In this document: piece after piece, positions 1-8,127 of the stretch | How the letters are laid out: the number at the start of each line of letters is the position of its first letter | Position numbering within the stretch: the first letter of the stretch is position 1 | Source: Neobacillus terrae | Lineage (GTDB): Bacteria > Bacillota > Bacilli > Bacillales > Cytobacillaceae | Direction: 5' to 3' | Assembly: GCF_011393025.1 (NCBI RefSeq) | Contig: NZ_JAAOEO010000004.1 | Location: forward strand, 124,001-188,000 | DNA length: 64,000 bases | Program-made: the position numbers and the translations under genes | The notes under the pieces: model-generated | Databases searched by the model: none | Seen by the model: only the letters and a program-made list of their open reading frames with translations | Told to the model about the DNA's origin: nothing

Positions 1-893
1 ACCCTATCCTTATGTTTGCCCTGAGCGTAAAGAACTGTAGGGTCTGTTTGCAGAGGCATCCCTTTTTGGATCCGGTTATAAAATACACTTGATATTTTGT
101 GCCTGTCCGCCTTCTGAGTTGCTTCTTCTTCAATCAGTGAGGCCATTGTAAGCAGCTGATGAGGTCTGATGCTTTTTGTCTTCATTTCGTTTCTATAAAT
201 ATCTAATTCCTTCTTTGTTTTTCCGAGCATCGCCTCAACCAATTCATCAATTGTAGGCTTATCCTTATAGAAAGGATAAGTGGCCGGGTAAAGATATCCT
301 TCCAGCGGGTAGAGTACATTTTTATTTAATATATCCTGAGTAAGTACATCAGGATACTTTTTCATTAACCCTGTAATGAAAGTCCGGTCATTAAGTTTAT
401 TAAAAACGTCCTTTTCAGGAATTTTAGAGGCTTTGGCTATGATTAAGGCAATTTCCTTAAGCTGTTTTCCTTCGGGAATTGTAATTCTAAAAGCTTCAGC
501 CTGATAAATTTTTCCGTTTTTTAAACGATTCACAATTTCAGGAACCCCCATGGAAGGACTGAATTCATAATTTCCTGCCATAAATCCTGATTCATGTTTA
601 AATCTTACATAATACCTAAAAACATTTGCATCCTTTATTATTCCTTCCTTCTCCAATGAGTGTCCTATTACTGCAGCAGACGAACCCATTGGGATTTCCA
701 CTTTCTTTTTAACCTTGCTTCCCGGATCGAGAGGGTGAAGTGCGGAATTAACATAGAGAAGTGCACCCCCAAATATCAACAATAAGAGAATGACAGCGGA
801 CCCTATGTAAAGAACTGGCCGTTTCACTTTTCCAGCTTCGCTTAAATTCTTGAAGCTATCTTTTCTAATATGATTTTTGTAACCAGATGCCAT
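1..893 (-). CDS. mltG: MltG endolytic transglycosylase (YrrL), 3' end cut by the window
   Basis: Translating the minus strand from an ATG at 893 gives a lysine/arginine-rich cytoplasmic start, one membrane anchor (about residues 28-50) and the extracellular YceG/MltG fold. The motif MASLIEEEAT carries the catalytic glutamate, and YPLEGYLYPATY is also typical. MltG cleaves nascent glycan strands in the membrane and releases the chain end during peptidoglycan synthesis. The start has a good site, GGGAGG, seven or so bases upstream. About 297 codons are visible; the C-terminus continues left of base 1. It sits after yrzB but has its own terminator upstream and its own promoter (990-1018), so it is transcribed separately from ruvX-yrzB. 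I am confident of the family. Confidence 0.93.
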   Translation of the reverse strand, partial: MASGYKNHIRKDSFKNLSEAGKVKRPVLYIGSAVILLLLIFGGALLYVNSALHPLDPGSKVKKKVEIPMGSSAAVIGHSLEKEGIIKDANVFRYYVRFKHESGFMAGNYEFSPSMGVPEIVNRLKNGKIYQAEAFRITIPEGKQLKEIALIIAKASKIPEKDVFNKLNDRTFITGLMKKYPDVLTQDILNKNVLYPLEGYLYPATYPFYKDKPTIDELVEAMLGKTKKELDIYRNEMKTKSIRPHQLLTMASLIEEEATQKADRHKISSVFYNRIQKGMPLQTDPTVLYAQGKHKDR

Positions 894-989
894 TTGAAAC
901 CTCCCTGATAGGCAGAGCTGAGACAACCATGTCTTACAGCAGCAACTTTCCCCTAAATAAATTACTTACTAATTAGTTTATACGCTCTT

Positions 990-1018
990 ATTTGAGCATA
1001 CACCGCGAAAAATGTCAA
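990..1018 (-). promoter_or_regulatory. Sigma-A promoter for mltG
   Basis: On the minus strand TTGACA (1013-1018) is followed after exactly 17 bases by TCAAAT (990-995), and TGC immediately precedes the -10, giving an extended -10. It lies about 100 bases before the mltG start and after the yrzB terminator. Confidence 0.7.
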
Positions 1019-1114
1019 TTTATGCAATGGGATATCAACATATTAACAGACAAAACATTATTTTGCTGTTTTGCCGCTTACTCAGCCTAAGCAGCTAAGG
1101 ACCTTCCTAAACAT

Positions 1115-1144
1115 TAAAAAGCCCAGCCTGTGTAAGGCCGGGCA
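1115..1144 (-). terminator. Intrinsic terminator after yrzB
   Basis: The arms GCCCAGCC (1121-1128) and GGCCGGGC (1136-1143) pair with one G.U. On the minus strand the stem is followed by CTTTTTAA. It ends the alaS-ireB-ruvX-yrzB transcript. Confidence 0.85.
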
Positions 1145-1154
1145 GGTAAATATA

Positions 1155-1445
1155 TTATTCTCCGTCTTCCTGTTCTTCAAGGAAGGTGTTCAGCATTTCT
1201 TCGATCATGTCCCACTCTTCATCCGTTTCAATCGGCATTAACTCGCCGTCTTGTCCATCTTCAGTTGGAGTGAAAGCAGAAGCATGGATTTCAATTTCTT
1301 CGTCGTCATCCTCATCAGCACCAAGTGGATAATAGAGAACATATGACTTGCCAAATTCTTCTGAATCAAATGTAAAAAGTACCTCGCATAATTGTTCATT
1401 ACCGTTTTCATCTACTACAGTAATATTGTTTTCTCCGTGATTCAT
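1155..1445 (-). CDS. yrzB: DUF1292 protein YrzB
   Basis: A 96-residue, very acidic protein (runs such as [12 protein letters not shown] and a C-terminal EEQEDGE) matching the small DUF1292/YrzB family of Firmicutes. Its biochemical role is not known to me. The start ATG at 1445 has GAGGTG at good spacing. It is the last gene of the ireB-ruvX-yrzB cluster, 12 bases after ruvX, and an intrinsic terminator follows. The constant neighbourhood with ruvX and ireB is the main clue and gives no firm function. Confidence 0.9.
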   Translation of the reverse strand: MNHGENNITVVDENGNEQLCEVLFTFDSEEFGKSYVLYYPLGADEDDDEEIEIHASAFTPTEDGQDGELMPIETDEEWDMIEEMLNTFLEEQEDGE

Positions 1446-1457
1446 ACTGTCACCTCA

Positions 1458-1874
1458 TTAATTTTTGCTATCCAGATAGTTTTGTAAAATCATCATAGCT
1501 GCCATTTTATCAATGACCTTTTTTCTTTTCTTTCTGCTTACATCCGCTTCAAGAAGAACCCTTTCAGCCTGCATAGTTGTGAGGCGCTCGTCCCAAAGCA
1601 CGGCAGGAATAGAAAAACGTTCTTCCATTTCAGCAGCAAACCTTTGACTTGCTTCTCCGCGCGGCCCGATTGTACCATTCATATTTTTAGGCAAACCGAT
1701 CACAGCTTTGCTAACCTGATACTCTTTTATTATTTTACCTAATTCATCAAAACCAAACTCATTTTTTTCTTCATCAATTTTAAGAGTTTTAAGGCCTTGG
1801 GCCGTCCATCCAAGCTCATCGCTCAAGGCAACTCCAACTGTTTTGGAGCCAACATCCAAACCTATAATCCGCAT
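1458..1874 (-). CDS. ruvX: RuvX/YqgF RNase H-fold nuclease (YrrK)
   Basis: 138 residues with the YqgF-type RNase H fold. The N-terminal [16 protein letters not shown] holds the first catalytic aspartate, [10 protein letters not shown] is the central motif, and WDERLTT plus [14 protein letters not shown] supply the rest of the active site. Family members are described as Holliday-junction resolvase-like or as nucleases acting in 16S rRNA 5' processing; which applies here cannot be told from sequence. The start has GAGAGGGA five bases upstream, and the gene begins one base after the ireB stop. Length is normal. Confidence 0.93.
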   Translation of the reverse strand: MRIIGLDVGSKTVGVALSDELGWTAQGLKTLKIDEEKNEFGFDELGKIIKEYQVSKAVIGLPKNMNGTIGPRGEASQRFAAEMEERFSIPAVLWDERLTTMQAERVLLEADVSRKKRKKVIDKMAAMMILQNYLDSKN

Positions 1875-1875
1875 T

Positions 1876-2142
1876 CTATCCCTCTCGCCGCTGTTTTAGA
1901 TATGATTTTACCAGTTCCTCAATAATCTCATCACGTTCCAGCTTGCGGATGATATTTCTGGCATCCCGGTGGCGCGGGATGTATGCAGGGTCTCCGGATA
2001 AAAGATAACCCACAATTTGATTGATGGGATTATATCCCTTCTCCTGGAGGGCCTCATACACCTGAAATAATACTTCGTTTATATCATGTTCAAAAGGCTC
2101 TTCCGGAAAATTAAATCTCATCGTCTTGTCAAATGAGCTCAT
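1876..2142 (-). CDS. ireB: IreB family regulatory protein (YrzL, DUF965)
   Basis: I place the start at the ATG at 2142 (88 residues, [16 protein letters not shown]) because GAGGTG lies six bases before it; an ATG three codons upstream would sit directly on that site. The protein matches the IreB/UPF0297 family, small dimeric regulators that in Enterococcus are phosphorylated near the N-terminus by the PASTA kinase IreK and affect cephalosporin tolerance. A threonine (T7) is in the expected N-terminal zone. The tight ireB-ruvX-yrzB order is typical of Firmicutes. Role in Bacillus is inferred from the family. Confidence 0.92.
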   Translation of the reverse strand: MSSFDKTMRFNFPEEPFEHDINEVLFQVYEALQEKGYNPINQIVGYLLSGDPAYIPRHRDARNIIRKLERDEIIEELVKSYLKQRREG

Positions 2143-2209
2143 TGCATGCACCTCGCAATCTTTTGAAACCGTTTCAATTACTCTTATTCTACACTACTTT
2201 ATTTTAATA

Positions 2210-4843
2210 TCAAACCGATTTTACCCACTCATAGACAAATTGGAGAGCACCCTCAAGTTTTTCAGGATCTTTTCCGCCAGCCTGGGCCATATCAGGACGG
2301 CCGCCGCCGCCGCCGCCGCATCTGGAAGCAACCTCTTTAACAAGCTTTCCTGCGTGGAACCCCTTTTCGATTAGGTCCTTTGTTACACCTGCAATAATAT
2401 TAACTTTCCCATCATCTACACTTCCTAAAACAATAACAGCTGAGCCTAATTTTTGCTTTATATCATCTGCCATATTACGCAGATTGTTCATATCTCCTGC
2501 ATTTACTTTTGCAGAAAGAACGGTTACTCCGTTTATCTCCTGTGCATTGGATACAAGGCTTCTTGCTTCAATATTACCTAGTTTTGAGGATAAAGATTCA
2601 TTTTCCCTCTGCAGTTGTTTCATTTCAGCTAATAAGCTGTCAAGACGGTTTGGAACCTCTTTAATATTGGTTTTCATTTTTTCAGCTGCTTCTTTCAGCA
2701 AACCTACTTGATCATTTAACAGAGTATATGCACCCTCACCAGTAACGGCTTCAATTCGGCGTGTTCCAGCACCGATACCAGCTTCAGAAACAATTTTAAA
2801 CAGCCCGATCACTGATGTATTTGGAACATGGCAGCCACCACACAGTTCAAGGCTGTAATCGCCAACTTTAACAACACGGACAATGTCACCATATTTTTCT
2901 CCAAACAGAGCCATGGCACCCATTTGCTTGGCTTCAGCAATCGGCATTAAGTTAATGTTTACCTCTATATTTCTCCAGATTTTCTCATTTACAATCTTCT
3001 CCACTATTTCAAGCTCTTCCGGTTTTACCTGGCCGAAATGAGAAAAGTCAAAACGCAATCTGTCTGGTTCTACAAGAGAACCTGCCTGATTAACATGTGT
3101 TCCTAAAACGTCCTTTAAGGCCTGGTGAAGCAAGTGTGTGGCAGTGTGGTTTTTAATAATTTTGTTACGGTTTTCCTGATCAACAGTTGCTGTTACACGT
3201 TGTCCGGTTTTTAAAGTTCCTTCCTCGACGATTGCACGATGAAGGTTTTGTCCGTTTGGTGCTTTTTGAACATCCTTAACAAAAACCTTTATTCCATTAC
3301 CCACGAGTGTTCCACGGTCTGCAATCTGGCCTCCACTTTCTGCATAGAAAGGAGTCTCGTCCAAAATAAACTGAATCTCTTCGCCTGTTCCGGCTTCCTC
3401 AACTAACTGGCCATCCATCACAAGGGCAGCAATAACAGAATCAGTTTGAAGCTGTCCGTAGCCTACAAATTTGCTTTCTATTTTCAACTCGCCAAGTACA
3501 CCGCCCTGAACCTGCATGGAATCTACATCCTGACGGGCTGCACGAGCACGCTCCCGCTGAAGCTCCATCTCTGCTTCAAATCCTTTGTGGTCTACCTTCA
3601 TACCTTCTTCTTCAGCATATTCCTCCGTAAGTTCAACCGGGAAGCCATAAGTATCATATAAACGGAATACATCTTCCCCAGCGATTGTTTCTGACCCTTT
3701 GTCTTTTTCCTTTTTGATAACAGTTTCTAAAATAGCAAGCCCTTCATGAAGAGTTTCATGGAATCGCTCTTCCTCGTTTTTTATTACCTTCTGGATAAAT
3801 TCAGTTTTATCCTTAACCTCCGAATAGAAATCGTGCATGATTTCCCCAACAACAGGAACAAGTTCGAACATAAATGGTCGGTTAATATTGATTTTTTTTG
3901 CATATCTTACAGCACGGCGGAGTAATCGGCGAAGGACATAGCCGCGGCCCTCATTTGAAGGAAGTGCCCCATCTCCCACAGCAAAAGCCACTGTTCTGAT
4001 ATGGTCTGCAATAACTTTAAAAGCCTCATCCGATTCTTTACTTTCCCCATACTTAACACCTGAAATTTCTTCAGTAGCCCGGATAATCGGCATAAACAGG
4101 TCAGTTTCAAAGTTTGTGGGAACGTTTTGAACAACAGAAGCCATTCTTTCGAGACCCATTCCTGTATCTATATTTCTTTTTGGAAGTAATGTGTAAGTAC
4201 CATCAGGATTATGGTTGAATTGAGAAAATACAAGATTCCAAACCTCTAGATACCGATCATTTTCCCCGCCTGGATATAATTCTGGATCGTTTTCATCATT
4301 CCCATATTCTGATCCCCGGTCATAGAATATCTCTGAATTTGGACCGCTTGGGCCTTCTCCAATATCCCAAAAATTCCCTTCAAGACGAATAATTCTTTCT
4401 TCCGGTATGCCAATTTTTTTACTCCAAATATCAAAAGCTTCCTGATCCTCCGGGTGAATGGTAACTGATAATCGTTCCTTTTCAAAACCAATCCATTTAG
4501 GGTCAGTTAAAAACTCCCACGCCCAAATGATCGCCTCATCCTTGAAATAATCACCGATTGAGAAGTTCCCAAGCATTTCAAAAAATGTATGATGGCGTGC
4601 TGTTTTTCCTACGTTTTCGATATCATTTGTACGGATTGATTTTTGAGCATTAGTAATCCGAGGGTTTTCAGGGATTACCCGGCCGTCAAAATATTTCTTT
4701 AAAGTTGCAACACCACTGTTAATCCACAATAAAGTTGGATCATCATGTGGAACTAGAGATGCACTTGGCTCAACAGCATGCCCTTTTTCTTGAAAAAAGT
4801 CCAAAAACATCCTGCGTATTTGTGAACCAGTTAATTCTTTCAT
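2210..4843 (-). CDS. alaS: Alanyl-tRNA synthetase
   Basis: 877 residues, the usual length. The class II catalytic domain is N-terminal ([39 protein letters not shown]). The editing domain has the zinc motif HTATHLLH and the distal CGGCHV. A DHHA1-type C-terminal domain ends in a glycine-rich stretch [11 protein letters not shown]. It charges tRNA-Ala and clears Ser/Gly mischarges. The start ATG at 4843 has AAAGGAGG eight bases upstream. Expression is governed by a T-box leader with an alanine GCU specifier (4996-5256). It is followed at 67 bases by ireB without a visible terminator, so read-through into ireB-ruvX-yrzB is likely. Confidence 0.98.
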   Translation of the reverse strand: MKELTGSQIRRMFLDFFQEKGHAVEPSASLVPHDDPTLLWINSGVATLKKYFDGRVIPENPRITNAQKSIRTNDIENVGKTARHHTFFEMLGNFSIGDYFKDEAIIWAWEFLTDPKWIGFEKERLSVTIHPEDQEAFDIWSKKIGIPEERIIRLEGNFWDIGEGPSGPNSEIFYDRGSEYGNDENDPELYPGGENDRYLEVWNLVFSQFNHNPDGTYTLLPKRNIDTGMGLERMASVVQNVPTNFETDLFMPIIRATEEISGVKYGESKESDEAFKVIADHIRTVAFAVGDGALPSNEGRGYVLRRLLRRAVRYAKKININRPFMFELVPVVGEIMHDFYSEVKDKTEFIQKVIKNEEERFHETLHEGLAILETVIKKEKDKGSETIAGEDVFRLYDTYGFPVELTEEYAEEEGMKVDHKGFEAEMELQRERARAARQDVDSMQVQGGVLGELKIESKFVGYGQLQTDSVIAALVMDGQLVEEAGTGEEIQFILDETPFYAESGGQIADRGTLVGNGIKVFVKDVQKAPNGQNLHRAIVEEGTLKTGQRVTATVDQENRNKIIKNHTATHLLHQALKDVLGTHVNQAGSLVEPDRLRFDFSHFGQVKPEELEIVEKIVNEKIWRNIEVNINLMPIAEAKQMGAMALFGEKYGDIVRVVKVGDYSLELCGGCHVPNTSVIGLFKIVSEAGIGAGTRRIEAVTGEGAYTLLNDQVGLLKEAAEKMKTNIKEVPNRLDSLLAEMKQLQRENESLSSKLGNIEARSLVSNAQEINGVTVLSAKVNAGDMNNLRNMADDIKQKLGSAVIVLGSVDDGKVNIIAGVTKDLIEKGFHAGKLVKEVASRCGGGGGGRPDMAQAGGKDPEKLEGALQFVYEWVKSV

Positions 4844-4995
4844 TGTTTGTTCCTCCTTTTATTTTTGTCGCTGTAAAACTTACCTGTAAGTTACCGCTCT
4901 CGGCGTTTTCTTCCGCGGGACAGTTTAATACAGCCTTATTTTTTAAAAATTAGATTAGCCTTTGAAGGGGGAGCCTTCGCTTTTCTTAAAATAAA

Positions 4996-5256
4996 CACAA
5001 AAAAGCCCTCATCCCAGACAGGGACGAGAGCATGCTCGCGGTACCACCCTGATTATGGATGCAATAAAAATACATCCACCTCTCAACTAAGCCTTAACGC
5101 GGCCGAACGGCAGTGATTAGCTGCACTCCGGATTAGCTTTCTGTCATCCTTCGCCTGGAGTCTCTTTCAGCCTAGGAAACTCCTCTCTTTCACGAAATAT
5201 ACGTTCAGGCGGACTATAACATACTCGATCCATCTACATTTTCAGATTTATCTTAT
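4996..5256 (-). promoter_or_regulatory. T-box riboswitch upstream of alaS
   Basis: The minus strand carries the T-box core GGGTGGTACCGCG (5036-5050). A terminator follows: GCTCTCGTCCC pairs with GGGATGAGGGC and is trailed by TTTTTT (4996-5032). In Stem I the AGTA of the specifier loop (about 5222-5225) faces GAAAGCTAATCC. The triplet GCT at 5135-5137 is followed by A, as expected for a specifier, and reads alanine. The leader thus senses uncharged tRNA-Ala and allows antitermination into alaS. Confidence 0.93.
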
Positions 5257-5262
5257 ATAGAG

Positions 5263-5291
5263 ATTTTAGCCAGACCCTCTCCATTTGTCAA
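5263..5291 (-). promoter_or_regulatory. Sigma-A promoter of the alaS T-box leader
   Basis: TTGACA (5286-5291), a 17-base spacer and TAAAAT (5263-5268) on the minus strand put the transcript start near 5256, just before Stem I. From here to the end of the upstream gene (about 5292-5432) I see nothing else. Confidence 0.85.
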
Positions 5292-5432
5292 TATCGCTGG
5301 AATGATCATGACAAAATACAGTAAAAAGCTTAAGCTTGATAGGAAATCCTGGCTTATTCAGACAGAGCAGGGCGCCAAGAAAATCAAAACCAATAACCGA
5401 CCCTCTTTTTTAAAATCTTAAAGACTGCTTCA

Positions 5433-6512
5433 TTAAGTTGTTGGCTGTTTGTTTTTCCTGTGCATAAAATGATTTTTTGCATGAATAATTCCAACCTTGA
5501 GAACTACAAGTGCAGGAACAGCTAAGAGGAGTCCCAAAATACCGCCGATTTCTCCGCCTGCGGTAAGGGCAAACATTATTAAAAGGGGATGCATATGCAG
5601 GCTTCTCCCTACAATAAATGGTGATAGCACATTACCTTCAAGAAATTGAAGCCCGAAAACAATCACCAGCGTAGTAATCACAAGTTTGGTTGAAATCGTT
5701 GCGGCAATAATAACAGCCGGAACTGCACCAATAATTGGGCCAAAGTATGGAATTACATTTGTCACTCCTATAATTGAACCCAGCAAAAGAGGATACTTCA
5801 AATGAAAAATCCAAAAAAGAAAAGCCGATATCCCTCCTATTATAGTGCAAACGAGGAATTGGCCTCTTATATAATTACCAAGTGATTCATCGACATCCTT
5901 TAAAAAAAGGTTACCTTGCTCCCTCCATTTTTTAGGTGTGAGGTACCAAATTGCTTTTTTTATCACATCAAAATCCTTCAGCATATAAAAAGCTATGAAA
6001 GGTATAAGAGCAAATACTAAAACCGAGTTAAAGAAACTGACTAAAATGCTGATAGCAATAGCCAATAAACTATCAAGTTTTTTTTCGAAAGCATCAATAC
6101 CATCATTCATTTTCCCCTGTAGTCCATCCGGCCATGCAGCAGTGTGGGATTGGATGGAATGGATCCATTCCCGGTATTGCCCTGCAAGTACTGGTGCACT
6201 TTCAGATAGCTCTCTCAATTGATTAATAAAGACTGGGATTCCTTTATATAAAATAAAACCGGCACTTCCAAAAAAAGCGAAATAAATTAAAAAAATGGCC
6301 ATCCCCCTGTGAAGTCCTTTTTTATGAAGCTTCTCCACTACAGGATGCAGTAAATAGGTTATAAAAGCTGAGATAATAAAGGGCAAAAGGACAAGCAATA
6401 CAATTTTTAGGACTGGCATCCAAACAAAACGGATTTTTAAAATAAGATATACTGCTGCCAGCAGCAATAGCAAAAAACCTATTCGGTAATACCACTTCAT
6501 TCGAATATCCAA
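5433..6512 (-). CDS. yrrI: AI-2E/PerM-family membrane protein (YrrI)
   Basis: 359 residues with about seven or eight hydrophobic segments in the arrangement of the PerM/AI-2E family. There is a paired N-terminal membrane hairpin, a soluble central part (about 85-140) and a C-terminal membrane bundle with the conserved GVTNVIPYFGPIIGAVP motif. Members export small solutes or, in some species, act as cation antiporters; the substrate here is unknown. The start appears to be TTG at 6512 because AAAGGGGG lies nine bases upstream, while the next ATG is about 21 bases away. It follows the terminator of the preceding small-gene operon and precedes alaS. Confidence 0.87.
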   Translation of the reverse strand: MDIRMKWYYRIGFLLLLLAAVYLILKIRFVWMPVLKIVLLVLLPFIISAFITYLLHPVVEKLHKKGLHRGMAIFLIYFAFFGSAGFILYKGIPVFINQLRELSESAPVLAGQYREWIHSIQSHTAAWPDGLQGKMNDGIDAFEKKLDSLLAIAISILVSFFNSVLVFALIPFIAFYMLKDFDVIKKAIWYLTPKKWREQGNLFLKDVDESLGNYIRGQFLVCTIIGGISAFLFWIFHLKYPLLLGSIIGVTNVIPYFGPIIGAVPAVIIAATISTKLVITTLVIVFGLQFLEGNVLSPFIVGRSLHMHPLLIMFALTAGGEIGGILGLLLAVPALVVLKVGIIHAKNHFMHRKNKQPTT

Positions 6513-6580
6513 AAGTAAATGCCCCCTTTAGCTTTATTTTTGGAGTTAACTGGCTGAATTATTCAAAGCCCAAACACCAA

Positions 6581-6612
6581 TAAATAAGCTGCCCCAATTT
6601 AGAGGCAGCATT
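6581..6612 (-). terminator. Intrinsic terminator after the DUF3918-like gene
   Basis: GCTGCC (6588-6593) pairs with GGCAGC (6604-6609). On the minus strand the stem is followed by TTATTTATT, a weak U tract. Confidence 0.65.
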
Positions 6613-6617
6613 TAGAT

Positions 6618-6752
6618 TTAAAATAGAGCTCGGCTTATTTTTCTTTGCATTTTTTTCACTTTACGACCAGACATCATGTCGTTTTTTTGAGCATAGTTAT
6701 AAGCGGCCATGCCTGCTCCAAATGCAATAACTGTGGTTATTACTTTATTCAT
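6618..6752 (-). CDS. 44-residue DUF3918/YrzQ-like protein
   Basis: A short gene starting with ATG at 6752 behind GAGGTG and ending at TAA 6618. The product begins MNKVITTVIAFGAGMAAYNY, a single hydrophobic segment, followed by a basic tail (GRKVKKMQRKI). This pattern fits the small DUF3918 (YrzQ-type) proteins that sit next to alaS in Bacillus. Function is unknown; a tiny membrane-associated protein is the natural reading. It has a good ribosome binding site, and a terminator directly follows it. Confidence 0.75.
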   Translation of the reverse strand: MNKVITTVIAFGAGMAAYNYAQKNDMMSGRKVKKMQRKISRALF

Positions 6753-6799
6753 TCTGTTTCACCTCTTCATGAATTGTCCTCTTATAAAAGAACTAAACC

Positions 6800-6991
6800 T
6801 TACATTGTGTAACGGCGTTCATCTTCTTCAAACAAATCATCAAGGGAGCTCAAAGTTCCGTCTTCCTCAACCTGATGGGTATTTATTACCCCTTTAGATA
6901 AAGACAGCTCAATAAAACAGTTCCAGCAATAATACTGGTTAATGCCAATTTTTCCTATATCCTTACTCTGGCAGTTGGGACACTTTAACAT
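6800..6991 (-). CDS. Small zinc-ribbon protein (YrzR-like)
   Basis: 63 residues from an ATG at 6991, chosen because GAGGTG sits seven bases upstream; the GTG at 7006 overlaps that same site. The protein opens with CPNC and has a second CWNC about 20 residues later, a four-cysteine ribbon that probably binds zinc. The C-terminal half is acidic (DDLFEEDERR). The start codon is 11 bases from the end of the PRC-barrel gene, so the two are co-transcribed. Its role is not known to me. Confidence 0.78.
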   Translation of the reverse strand: MLKCPNCQSKDIGKIGINQYYCWNCFIELSLSKGVINTHQVEEDGTLSSLDDLFEEDERRYTM

Positions 6992-7002
6992 GAAAAGACA
7001 CC

Positions 7003-7476
7003 TCACATCGGATTTGCGTCGACGATAATGGCGTCCTTTCCAATCGCCGGCGGGATAACGGATTGCAGTATTCGGGTTCCTTCCGACAGTTCGGAAAAGA
7101 ATCCATCCGTATATTCATACCCTACGATTGTGCCCATTTCTTCCAAAAAGTATACGTCCTTTAATAATCCTACCGTCTCACCTTTTTGGTTCTTAATCCA
7201 TTTTCCTGTTAGTGAATTTTGGTGCAAAAAAGTATTTGCCGACGGTTCTAAGGGTTTCTTCAGACTGTTTATATTTTCAATCAAAATTCCATCCTCTGAA
7301 CAATGTGAATCAGTTATATCAAGAAAGAAAAGAGGATGAAACAGTTTGTTTTTCTTGACTAAAAGCCCAGTTACTATACCACTAGCAGAAATGCTAATAT
7401 CACAAACATTCCCAACGATTGTCCCGCTTGCTTTTTCAAAAACAGGCATATCCTTTATGAATGTGAATGTCCGCAA
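7003..7476 (-). CDS. yrrD: PRC-barrel domain protein (YrrD)
   Basis: The recognisable protein begins RTFTFIKDMPVFEKASGTIVG, a PRC-barrel opening, and a second PRC-like unit starts near residue 95 (LTGKWIKNQKGETVGLLKDV). PRC barrels are small beta domains found in RimM and photosynthetic reaction centres that bind protein or RNA partners; this one has no assigned role. I favour a TTG start at 7476 (157 residues), preceded by GGCGGGG at six bases. A GTG at 7500 would add eight residues that do not look like the family. It heads the small yrrD / zinc-ribbon / DUF3918 operon. Confidence 0.8.
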   Translation of the reverse strand: MRTFTFIKDMPVFEKASGTIVGNVCDISISASGIVTGLLVKKNKLFHPLFFLDITDSHCSEDGILIENINSLKKPLEPSANTFLHQNSLTGKWIKNQKGETVGLLKDVYFLEEMGTIVGYEYTDGFFSELSEGTRILQSVIPPAIGKDAIIVDANPM

Positions 7477-7554
7477 AGAATTCCCCGCCTTTCCGAACAC
7501 TCATAGTTTCCGCTATTTTTGCCCGAAACATAATGTGAAACGTTTTCCATCCTG

Positions 7555-8034
7555 CTAATAAGCTTTGTTTATGTATTCATGTAGCTTTTTAGCTATTTTA
7601 GCCTTCATTTCTCCGTGTTTTTCAAAAACATATTGATATTTCTCTTCGGACCACATTTCTTTCGGATACTGCCATACCGGCAGATTTCTTCTCTCCTCCG
7701 GTTCCCATTCATAACGCGGGAATATGTGGGCGTGCAAAAATGCATCTGAATTCCCATAAATGGAATAATTGATCCTTCTTGGGCTACATACCTCCTGAAT
7801 GGCATCTCCAATAAGGCTCATATCAAGCAGGTATTCACTTCTTTCTTTAAAATCCAGCTCATTCAAGGCATTTACATTCTTATATGGCAGCAGGACACAA
7901 TAACCAGGCATAAATTGAGTATCGCCTAAAACGGCAAAGCCACTTCTTGTTTTTGCTAAAACCATTGGATTTTCATCACGGTGGGCTGCACCAATCCTAT
8001 CTTGTTTCCATTCCCCATTTAATTGATTATTCAT
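7555..8034 (-). CDS. HIT-family hydrolase/transferase
   Basis: 159 residues with the histidine triad near residue 103: LHAHIFPRY, a variant of HxHxHxx in which the third histidine is replaced. The upstream beta-strand region (FAVLGDTQFMPGYCVLLP) fits the HIT fold. HIT enzymes act on nucleotide alpha-phosphates such as Ap4A or nucleoside phosphoramidates. The missing third histidine makes the exact reaction uncertain. It lies between recD2 and yrrD, with its own good spacing, and I recall no equivalent at this site in B. subtilis. The family call is sound; the substrate is not known. Confidence 0.8.
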   Translation of the reverse strand: MNNQLNGEWKQDRIGAAHRDENPMVLAKTRSGFAVLGDTQFMPGYCVLLPYKNVNALNELDFKERSEYLLDMSLIGDAIQEVCSPRRINYSIYGNSDAFLHAHIFPRYEWEPEERRNLPVWQYPKEMWSEEKYQYVFEKHGEMKAKIAKKLHEYINKAY

Positions 8035-8097
8035 AAGTACCTCCCTGGGTGTATTAATGATTATTTCTATAAACTCCTTAAAAACCCTTTTAATAAA

Positions 8098-8122
8098 GAA
8101 AAAGCCGTCAGTTGACGGCTTA
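8098..8122 (-). terminator. Intrinsic terminator of recD2
   Basis: AGCCGTCA (8103-8110) and TGACGGCT (8113-8120) form a perfect stem, with TTTTTCTT following on the minus strand. It stands six bases past the recD2 stop. Confidence 0.88.
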
Positions 8123-8127
8123 ATTGA

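Noticed and set aside
2163..2177. Catabolite (cre) site
   Set aside because: The half-sites are one base too close for the consensus; kept only as an inverted repeat.
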